Made by a program: the position numbers and the translations under genes. Below the pieces are notes generated by a model, which ran no database searches, was not told the DNA's origin, and saw nothing but the letters and a program-made list of their open reading frames with translations. This document shows, one piece after another, positions 1-5,177 of a stretch of 34,254 bases of DNA; position 1 is the stretch's first letter, and every line of letters starts with the position of its first letter. Where the stretch lies: positions 1 through 34,254 of the IMG/VR virus record IMGVR_UViG_3300033149_006603, one strand, 5' to 3'. Origin of the DNA: a virus.

Positions 1-6
1 AAATCA

Positions 7-138
7 TTAAATTCCCATCATTTTCAACATATAATCAATATGCTGAATAACAATAACTACTCCACTTAATAGTCCCAACCCTATAAAGATTGCCATTTCG
101 ACTCTGTCACCCACACTTTTAATACACCGCTTCTTCAT
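7..138 (-). CDS. Small single-pass membrane protein (43 aa)
   Basis: A complete short ORF read on the minus strand, starting MKKRCIKSVGDRVEMAIFIG and ending MLKMMGI. The ATG at 138 has a strong GGAGG about 6 bases upstream. An earlier ATG in another frame hits a stop at once, so this start is preferred. A basic N-terminus (KKRC, K8, R12) precedes one hydrophobic helix at about residues 14-33, giving an N-in single-pass membrane protein. I do not recognise a family. Phages encode many such mini-proteins (holins, exclusion or lysis modulators), but nothing here distinguishes between these. It lies at the window edge, so its operon partners are not visible. Confidence 0.65.
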   Translation of the reverse strand: MKKRCIKSVGDRVEMAIFIGLGLLSGVVIVIQHIDYMLKMMGI

Positions 139-491
139 AACATACCTCCAATCGTTTGTTGTTAAAAAACTTTTAAAGCTTTATATTTAAACACCCAGTA
201 ATACTGAGCGGTATTTCAAAAGTTAAGAATATATAGCACCCCGGGGTATTCGAACTCAGAGAAATGTTGAAAGGAGTACCAAAATACACACCTAGTCCCC
301 ATTCACCAATTTTGTCTTTCTTTGGTCCCCACAGCCCAATTTCTTTCATCTCCTCCCCCACCAGTCAATTATGGCCGCCAATCACCCGCTACGGTTCTAT
401 ATATAATATTTCCCAATTTCACCTTCATTAGCAAATTTTCACCAAGCGGCCCGGGAAGAGACTTCCCAAATAATATATATTTCCAATTTTG
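139..491. other. Gene-poor intergenic stretch
   Basis: No convincing gene. A minus-strand ORF (start near 349-361, stop at 173) has a purine-rich upstream stretch, but its translation looks non-coding. Visible structure includes a small hairpin at 194-204 (CAGTA/TACTG), a perfect 10-bp palindrome ACCCCGGGGT at 238-247, and two imperfect copies of an AT-rich segment (about 400-434 and 470-500) that both read roughly TATATTTCC...CCATTAG. The second copy runs into the terminator at 492. The stretch probably holds regulatory DNA for the flanking small genes. Confidence 0.4.
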
Positions 492-511
492 ACCCCATTA
501 GGGGTTTTTTT
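492..511 (+). terminator. Intrinsic terminator upstream of the 75-aa gene
   Basis: A 5-bp stem ACCCC/GGGGT with loop ATTA (492-505) is followed directly by a run of T. It reads on the plus strand and ends just before the promoter at 513, so it insulates the 75-aa gene from upstream plus-strand transcription. Confidence 0.65.
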
Positions 512-512
512 A

Positions 513-541
513 TTGATTTTTGAGCAAGTAATTGATAGAAT
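513..541 (+). promoter_or_regulatory. Sigma70-type promoter
   Basis: TTGATT (513-518), a 17-bp spacer and TAGAAT (536-541). The same pair of hexamers with the same spacing occurs downstream of the capsid gene at 26915. It would drive the gene starting at 576, leaving a leader of about 28 nt that holds an AGGAG Shine-Dalgarno. Confidence 0.7.
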
Positions 542-575
542 AGCCCTAGATGCCCACTAAATTAGGAGTTTAAAA

Positions 576-803
576 ATGGACACTACCTTGAGATTAAGCA
601 TGGAAGGAAAGGTTTATCTAGAGGAGATAGATAAAAATGAAAATGTAGTTACCAGAGAAGAGCTGGACTCGGATACCGTTCTTCACTGTGTAAGACAAAT
701 GGTTGAAAAGAGCATCAATGAAATGCTCCCAAAGATTTCTGAGACAGAGGAGGCTCCCAAAGACTTAACCGAGGGCCTGGGCAAAGAAAAGAGATGGCGT
801 TAA
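576..803 (+). CDS. Hypothetical 75-aa acidic protein
   Basis: ATG start with AGGAG 8 bases upstream, behind its own promoter (513-541) and terminator (492-511). The protein is charged and soluble: a short beta-like N-terminus (TLRLSMEGKVYLEEID), a helical middle (HCVRQMVEKSINEML) and a disordered Glu/Lys-rich tail. No family recognised. It is the only plus-strand gene in the left part and its stop overlaps the end of the convergent gene 800-1072 by 4 bases. It could be an early regulator or small accessory protein, but there is no sequence evidence for a specific function. Confidence 0.7.
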   Translation: MDTTLRLSMEGKVYLEEIDKNENVVTREELDSDTVLHCVRQMVEKSINEMLPKISETEEAPKDLTEGLGKEKRWR

Positions 804-1072
804 TCTTTCTCTGTTCTTCTTAAAAAATCATTGAATAAGTAGCTTATTTCTTTTACGGCTTCTCTATCGAGCAATACTTCGTCCCAATGCCCCCATCGAT
901 CTCTTATCCCGAGTATATACTTGATTCCTTTCCAAAGCCGCCGGAAGAACCCGAATCTGGTTAATTGAATTTCCAGATATATTAGCGGAAAATCCTCTTC
1001 TTGTTCGTCAACGAAACGAATGGTATGGTCAGGCAATCTACACGCGCACTCTATCCAAAGCTTCTTTTCCAT
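800..1072 (-). CDS. Conserved-looking small phage protein (90 aa)
   Basis: Starts MEKKLWIECACRLPDHTIRF. The layout (Cys-containing N-terminal strand CAC, hydrophobic strand LIYLEIQL, basic helix FFRRLWKGIKYILG, then WDEVLLDREAVKEISYL) resembles a small uncharacterised protein that recurs in many phage genomes; this is recollection of a pattern, not a search. The ATG has only a weak GGGG-type ribosome site. It is the last gene of the minus-strand block and converges with the 75-aa gene. No enzymatic motif is visible; DNA- or protein-binding is possible. Confidence 0.65.
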   Translation of the reverse strand: MEKKLWIECACRLPDHTIRFVDEQEEDFPLIYLEIQLTRFGFFRRLWKGIKYILGIRDRWGHWDEVLLDREAVKEISYLFNDFLRRTEKD

Positions 1073-1134
1073 TTGCCCCAGAATCCTTTCTATTTAATTA
1101 AAATCGACTAACCCATCTCCTAGTACTCACTTGA

Positions 1135-1162
1135 CCTCAATTGTTGCTCAGAATTGATCCTC
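1135..1162. repeat. 28-bp dispersed repeat, copy A
   Basis: Matches 3722-3749 at 25 of 28 positions. Each copy holds an inverted pair (TCAATT...AATTGA here) around GTTGCTCAG, so it could fold as a hairpin. TAGAAT/ATTCTA-type inverted motifs follow both copies. Copy A lies in the 119-bp gap between genes 800-1072 and 1192-1434; copy B lies beyond the other end of the minus-strand gene block. Confidence 0.7.
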
Positions 1163-1191
1163 GTTAGAATTAGAGGCATTCTAGTGTCTGA

Positions 1192-1434
1192 CTAGAATAT
1201 GATTATTTGCTCACCTGCTTTTTGAACTACTATTTTATTGTAGCAATACTGAAGACAAGTTCTATGCAATTGATCCACGGGAACGGATTGTTTCCGAGGA
1301 TCGTACTCACATTTAAAGAGGCAAGACTGGTGCTCCATTATTTTGACTTCTTTGCCCAGCAAGAAAGCCCAATGGAGCCCCACTCCTGCGAGCACCAAGG
1401 AGAAAACGATCGCAAGAAAGGAAACGAACCTCAA
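1192..1434 (-). CDS. Membrane-anchored twin CX3C mini-protein (80 aa)
   Basis: TTG start chosen because GGAG lies 8-9 bases upstream, inside the end of the preceding gene (stop at 1439-1441), which suggests translational coupling. Residues 1-27 form a hydrophobic anchor or signal (RFVSFLAIVFSLVLAGVGL). The rest carries exactly four cysteines in two CX3C pairs, C38/C42 and C60/C64, separated by 17 residues. This is the geometry of two disulfide-stapled antiparallel helices (as in CHCH and small-Tim proteins); the resemblance is in spacing only. The cysteines would sit outside the cytoplasm, where disulfides form. No phage family recognised. Confidence 0.7.
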   Translation of the reverse strand: MRFVSFLAIVFSLVLAGVGLHWAFLLGKEVKIMEHQSCLFKCEYDPRKQSVPVDQLHRTCLQYCYNKIVVQKAGEQIIIF

Positions 1435-1438
1435 TTAA

Positions 1439-2113
1439 TTACTCCAGAGCAGTGTCGATTTGGATTTTTATTTTAAAAGTCGGTATCTTTACATAATCCA
1501 CTAATCCCAACCTTTTCGCCTCCCTTGCCGTCATGTACCAGTCGCCATTACCGACTACATGTTTAAGTACATTTAAAAAGTAATTGGGTGGACGCTTAGC
1601 TTGTTTGGCCATTATCCGAAAAAGAAGAGTATTGAGCCTGTCGACTTCTTTCGCGGTAGCCTGAATCTCGTGGTTTTTCCCCACGAGCATAGCGGCTACT
1701 TCGTGAATCATGATCGTTGAATTAGGCGCTGCATATCTGTATCCGGGTGTTCCACTCGCAAGGAAAACGGCTCCAGCGGACATGGCCTTTCCAATCGCAA
1801 TTGTCGCCACGGGGACCCTAGAGGCCTGAACTATATCCACCATCTCCAATAGAGCATAGACAGATCCTCCATAACTACTGACAACAACAGGAATAACCGA
1901 TTGCCCAGTCCTTTGTGCCATTTTCATTTCTTCGGCAAATTTAGTGGCAGATTCTTGAGAAAAGTCTCGAACATGAATGATCACTAAACTGGGATCTTTT
2001 TGAGGACTAAAGAGGGTTTTTTCGATTGTCGCAGCCATCGGGCTACTTGATTCTACCTGAACTGGCAGAACAGCCAAACTGACTCCCAGGACTAATGCAG
2101 ATAAAAAATTCAC
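1439..2113 (-). CDS. ClpP-like serine protease with N-terminal signal sequence
   Basis: A 224-aa ClpP/crotonase-fold protease (family S14). The oxyanion strand SSYGGSV is at 79-85 (ClpP: NSPGGSV), the nucleophile Ser112 in GKAMSAGA, the general base His137 in STIMIHEVA, and a candidate acid Asp191 in GDWYMTAREAKRLGLVDYV, which matches the ClpP C-terminal signature. Residues 1-24 (MNFLSALVLGVSLAVLPVQVESSS) look like a secretion signal or membrane anchor, unusual for ClpP. GTG start with AGGAG 6 bases upstream. It lies between two other membrane-targeted genes, suggesting action at or beyond the inner membrane. Phage ClpP-like proteins are usually prohead proteases, but this one is far from the head genes and on the other strand. 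Confidence 0.85.
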   Translation of the reverse strand: MNFLSALVLGVSLAVLPVQVESSSPMAATIEKTLFSPQKDPSLVIIHVRDFSQESATKFAEEMKMAQRTGQSVIPVVVSSYGGSVYALLEMVDIVQASRVPVATIAIGKAMSAGAVFLASGTPGYRYAAPNSTIMIHEVAAMLVGKNHEIQATAKEVDRLNTLLFRIMAKQAKRPPNYFLNVLKHVVGNGDWYMTAREAKRLGLVDYVKIPTFKIKIQIDTALE

Positions 2114-2128
2114 CTTTTTCTCCTTTCG

Positions 2129-2440
2129 TTATTTTATTTCCTTAGCGTCACAATGACCCGTTAAAACATGACGTTCTCCTGTCCTGGCATCTGTAAAAAT
2201 CCAGGCACGAGACTGAGGGCAATAGATATCTTCCGGACTACCCCGAACGATGCCGTAAAAAAGAATCCTTTCTCCTGAATAGCATTTAAGTCTGATAGTC
2301 CGGTCCCTTACCGCTCCCCTTGCTTCTGTGTAATTAGTAACCTGCAGGTAAGTCATGTATCCCATTCCGGCCAAAAGGCTCAAAATAGTCAAACAAACAA
2401 ATGCGGTATCGAAAATCTTTTTCCATTTCTCCTTGTTCAT
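2129..2440 (-). CDS. Single-pass membrane protein with Cys-containing outer domain (103 aa)
   Basis: Start taken as the ATG at 2440 (MNKEKWKKIFDTAF), whose A is shared with the TGA of the upstream gene, with GAGGAG just upstream. The longer in-frame ORF would overlap that gene by about 90 bases. A basic N-terminus is followed by a hydrophobic helix at about 12-34 and a small soluble domain with C53, C74 and C97 and a beta-like pattern (TIRLKCYSGERILFYGIV, RAWIFTDARTGERHVLTG). Type II topology places the domain outside. No family recognised. It is in operon with the secreted ClpP-like gene 15 bases downstream. Confidence 0.75.
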   Translation of the reverse strand: MNKEKWKKIFDTAFVCLTILSLLAGMGYMTYLQVTNYTEARGAVRDRTIRLKCYSGERILFYGIVRGSPEDIYCPQSRAWIFTDARTGERHVLTGHCDAKEIK

Positions 2441-2748
2441 CAGCTCAACTCCTCTCCATGCACTCGATTCTCCAAGGCCCTTTTCGGAGAAACTTTGGGT
2501 AAATTTTTGACCAATTCTCGCTGATTCCATTCGCAGTCAGGAACGGGACATGTTTCCATGTATTCGATTTCTTTAGTCCGCCCGCAATTCGGACAAATAA
2601 AAATGGTCCGATAAATTCGATGATCATGCCAGTGAAATTCGGGAACATCACTTTTCCCATTTCTCCGTCGATAAAACGTAGTGGCCATAGACTCGCTTTT
2701 GTCCATTCCCACACATTCCATCTCTTCTTGACACTTACTGCATTTCAC
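2440..2748 (-). CDS. Zinc-ribbon protein (102 aa)
   Basis: GTG start at 2748, inside the last codons of the upstream gene (14-base overlap), which suggests translational coupling. Paired CxxC knuckles at C3/C6 and C52/C55 would build a zinc ribbon, with further Cys at C67 and C72 and a His-rich segment (FHWHDHR, 39-44). Small ribbons like this occur in phage transcription modulators and adaptors, but no specific function is indicated. The ribosome site is weak. The stop overlaps the ATG of the next gene by one base. Confidence 0.7.
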   Translation of the reverse strand: MKCSKCQEEMECVGMDKSESMATTFYRRRNGKSDVPEFHWHDHRIYRTIFICPNCGRTKEIEYMETCPVPDCEWNQRELVKNLPKVSPKRALENRVHGEELS

Positions 2749-3559
2749 TGAGTTCTTTTTCCTTATAGGCCCTTACCCATTCACTAATTTCATTCGCAAC
2801 TTTTTCTGGAGACAAAATTTCTTCGATTGGAGTTCCTTTCAGCAAAGGAGCCGATGTGTAATTAACCGCGTACCATTTTCCCCCTTCGGATTTAATAAAA
2901 TCAACTGCCCCGAGAGGATAATGAGATTCAAATAAACTCGAGAACTCAAATGGCCAATATATATAATCATTTTCAACTCTTATCTCTCGAGAACAATTAA
3001 GGCAATTTACTGATTCTCTCCCTTTCAAAGACAAAGTGGCGCCACAGAGAGGACAAGAATAAGTACCGTTTTTTACAAAGTAGAAAAGCGCCTTGTCTCT
3101 TCTGACCGGAAGTTCTTCGGTACCCGAAACTAAAACATTTCCTTCATGAGATTCCCACTCGTGATCAGAAGAATATTTAAGCCAAAAATACATTGATCCA
3201 ATTCGGATAAATCGAGTGCTTTCTGTTTTTTCTGTGGGAATAAATAAATAAGCCCATTGATCAGGATAATCTTCAAAAGCTTGCATGATGTCCATTTTGA
3301 TTTTTATTCGATTGGGAAAACAGACGACAACGAAAATATTTTCTGCGTTAAAAACATACTTCTTGGGCATTCTGTCCAGAAGCTCTCTCACACTCCCAAA
3401 AGGAGGCACGGTCAAACCGTCTTCATCTCGAAGACTTTTCAGCTGCTCTGTTCTTCTAACTTGTGAATCTTGTTTTCTAATTAATACATCTGTTCCTGTT
3501 TTAAAATATTCGTCATAGTAATCTTCGAAATTGGTAACTAATCTAACTCCGGTTTCCAT
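2735..3559 (-). CDS. Zinc-ribbon protein with ATP-grasp-like C-terminal segment (274 aa)
   Basis: ATG at 3559 with AGGAG 6 bases upstream and a strong promoter at 3586-3615; first gene of the minus-strand operon. A CxxC...CxxC ribbon (C169, C172, C186, C189) sits in the middle. Residues 217-243 (GAVDFIKSEGGKWYAVNYTS then APLLKGT) resemble the last strands of ATP-grasp enzymes, where the consensus is GVDF...GK.Y.lEVNTAPGL.GT. The usual metal-binding Glu of EVN is not present here (AVN), and I do not see a clear N-terminal nucleotide-binding half. It may be a degenerate or inactive ATP-grasp relative; the assignment is tentative. Confidence 0.6.
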   Translation of the reverse strand: METGVRLVTNFEDYYDEYFKTGTDVLIRKQDSQVRRTEQLKSLRDEDGLTVPPFGSVRELLDRMPKKYVFNAENIFVVVCFPNRIKIKMDIMQAFEDYPDQWAYLFIPTEKTESTRFIRIGSMYFWLKYSSDHEWESHEGNVLVSGTEELPVRRDKALFYFVKNGTYSCPLCGATLSLKGRESVNCLNCSREIRVENDYIYWPFEFSSLFESHYPLGAVDFIKSEGGKWYAVNYTSAPLLKGTPIEEILSPEKVANEISEWVRAYKEKELSEMQ

Positions 3560-3585
3560 TCGGACTCCTACGATTGTTTAAATCG

Positions 3586-3615
3586 ATTCTAACAGAAAGC
3601 GAGGGGAAAAGTCAA
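3586..3615 (-). promoter_or_regulatory. Sigma70-type promoter for the minus-strand operon
   Basis: On the minus strand: TTGACT (3615-3610), an 18-bp spacer and TAGAAT (3591-3586), close to consensus. It lies about 27 bases upstream of the ATG at 3559 and would drive the genes down to 800. Confidence 0.8.
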
Positions 3616-3721
3616 CGAAAAAGTTTTTGCCGAAAGACCAAAAGAGAAAAAAGGTAAATCTTCACGAGAATGGCGCGTAAGAAACGTTTGACCTCGAACT
3701 ATACCTAAGCCATAGCCCCGG

Positions 3722-3749
3722 CCTCGATTGTTTCTCAGAATTGATTCTC
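3722..3749. repeat. 28-bp dispersed repeat, copy B
   Basis: 25 of 28 positions match copy A (1135-1162). A further partial echo, TTGACCTCGA, is at 3689-3698, matching TTGACCTCAA that leads into copy A. It is followed by CTAGGCCTATTCTAGG-like inverted motifs. Confidence 0.7.
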
Positions 3750-3822
3750 AGTCGTTCTAGGCCTATTCTAGGTTTATACTCTAGCCCCCTTTTTAGGCAT
3801 CTAGGACTTCTCTTGCTTAATC

Positions 3823-4190
3823 CTCAGTTTTAATTACTCAGTTTTAAATATAATCAGTTTAATTAACTATTACCCTCAGTTTTAAATACAGATCTTAACT
3901 TCAATATATAATATATATATTAACATCAGGTCTATATTAACTTCAACTTATGTTAACTTCAGATCAGTTTTATCTTCAGAGATCAAGATCAGTTAATATT
4001 AACTTCAATATTAACTTAATACTGATATTAACCTCGAAACAGATATTAACCTCGAAACAGATTATACAGATCCATAAATATTAAATTATTTCAATAGCAT
4101 TGAAACAGAAGTTAATAGTTAATACTGAAGTTAATATTTAATACTGATATGAAACTCTTAAAACTCATGGTAATTAACTTCAGAAGTTAA
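3823..4190. repeat. AT-rich repeat array: candidate origin iterons or operator array
   Basis: TTAACTTC occurs at 3895, 3937, 3953, 3999 and 4174; its complement GAAGTTAA occurs at 4108, 4127 and 4183; near-copies are TTAACATC (3920), TTAACTTA (4011) and TTAACCTC (4028, 4046). That is about twelve sites in 300 bp on both strands. A second word, CTCAGTTTTAA, occurs at 3823, 3837 and 3875, with a variant at 4223. There is no gene between 3560 and 4310. The array lies between two outward promoters (3586-3615 minus, 4256-4284 plus). Dense short repeats in AT-rich DNA are typical of replication origins (iterons) or of a multi-site repressor region. Confidence 0.75.
4024..4059. repeat. 18-bp perfect tandem repeat (two units)
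   Basis: GATATTAACCTCGAAACA occurs twice in tandem with no mismatch (4024-4041, 4042-4059). Each unit contains a TTAACCTC variant of the array word, so it is part of the larger repeat region. Confidence 0.85.
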
Positions 4191-4234
4191 TATATTACTA
4201 TCAGATAGTAATTCTGTTTAAACTCAGTTTAAAC
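4173..4234. promoter_or_regulatory. Palindrome cluster upstream of the late promoter
   Basis: Consecutive perfect inverted repeats: ATTAACTT-CAG-AAGTTAAT (4173-4191), TTACTATC-A-GATAGTAA (4195-4211), and two GTTTAAAC palindromes (4216-4223 and 4227-4234) whose centres are 11 bp apart, about one helical turn. The last ends 21 bp before the -35 hexamer at 4256. This is operator-like; the binding protein is unknown. Confidence 0.6.
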
Positions 4235-4255
4235 CGAGGGGAAATAAAGCTTCCG

Positions 4256-4284
4256 TTGAAAAAGGAATTGTGGTAAAATATTAT
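4256..4284 (+). promoter_or_regulatory. Sigma70-type promoter for the morphogenesis operon
   Basis: TTGAAA (4256-4261), a 17-bp spacer and TATTAT (4279-4284). The transcript would start near 4291, with the AGGAGGAG ribosome site and the ATG at 4311 following at once. It drives the genes from 4311 rightwards. Confidence 0.8.
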
Positions 4285-4310
4285 AGATAAGGCAGGAGGA
4301 GCGAGTCCTA

Positions 4311-5177
4311 ATGAGCGACGACGAAAAGAAATTATCTCTGGAAGAAATAAAGGCTCGGAGAAAGAGAAGTCAGAAGAATAAATCGATGGCACTGGCTAGA
4401 AAATTTGAAGGGGAATTACGAATTTCCGAAGAAGACGATGGAGATAAAAATCTCTTTACGAGAGAACAACTTATTGAAGCTTTGGTATATGACCCGGAAA
4501 ACATATCTGATACAAAAACGTATACAGAAGAAGAGCTTGAATATGTAAAAAAGAGCATGAAAAAATTGCTCCTTGGATCGGGCTCCTCGATAATCATGAA
4601 GTGCCCCGGAAAAGAAGAGTGTCCTTACGGGGAAGAATGTCCTTTTGCGCGGATTGGGAAGGAACCGATGGGGAAATCTTGTCTTCTGGAAACTATGTAT
4701 TTTAACGAGCTTTTGATTCAAACGGTGAATTCTTTTGACGTAGATGCGACAAATGTGGCAGAGATGGCATTTTGTAATGAATTGGTTGAGTCGAAAATAC
4801 TTCAGATGAGGGCAAATAGGGCACTGGGAAAACCAGAGAATGTTGACCTTGTCGTGATGCAGGAAAGCTTTAGTAAAAGTGGAGATTTAATACAGAATCC
4901 AGTAGTTTCTCCTCATTTGGACGCTCGGGATAAAATTGTAAGAAGAATAGAGAGAATAATTAAGCTTATGGTTGGCGATAGGCAGGAAAAATACAAGCGG
5001 GCGGCTGCGTTGAAAAAGCGCGATGAAACAGATGAGTCGACAGATCAGGCGAAAAAAGCCCGGATGATCATGGAAGCTAAGATGAAAAAAGAGGTTAAAG
5101 AGCTGGAATCTGCGGAAGAAGAGGAAGAAGTATTAACCCCTGATGATATTCTAAGTCAAGTTGAGGATCCAGAATAG
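4311..5177 (+). CDS. Cys-cluster protein, candidate terminase small subunit
   Basis: 288 aa, ATG with AGGAGGAG about 10 bases upstream, first gene after the promoter. The N-terminal third is highly charged. A cluster C98-x5-C104-x5-C110-x13-C124 (KCPGKEECPYGEECPF) probably binds metal. A helical region follows (AEMAFCNELVESKILQMRANRAL), then NPVVSPHLDARDKIVRRIERIIKLM, which recalls the C-terminal part of P27-type small terminases (NP...A...i.r...lmG...R). The C-terminus is charged coiled coil ending in an acidic tail. Position upstream of the large terminase, though separated from it by four genes, supports a DNA-packaging role, but this is inference. Confidence 0.5.
   Translation: MSDDEKKLSLEEIKARRKRSQKNKSMALARKFEGELRISEEDDGDKNLFTREQLIEALVYDPENISDTKTYTEEELEYVKKSMKKLLLGSGSSIIMKCPGKEECPYGEECPFARIGKEPMGKSCLLETMYFNELLIQTVNSFDVDATNVAEMAFCNELVESKILQMRANRALGKPENVDLVVMQESFSKSGDLIQNPVVSPHLDARDKIVRRIERIIKLMVGDRQEKYKRAAALKKRDETDESTDQAKKARMIMEAKMKKEVKELESAEEEEEVLTPDDILSQVEDPE

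Noticed and set aside
173-361. Minus-strand ORF of 58-62 codons in the left intergenic stretch
   Set aside because: The purine-rich site is too close to the ATG, the translation lacks coding character, and the area holds palindromes and AT-rich repeats instead.
1207-1476. Plus-strand 89-aa ORF opposite the twin CX3C and ClpP-like genes
   Set aside because: It is antisense to better-supported minus-strand genes that have ribosome sites and recognisable features.
3670-3708. 12-codon ORF MARKKRLTSNYT in the control region
   Set aside because: No proper Shine-Dalgarno and too short to support; likely chance.
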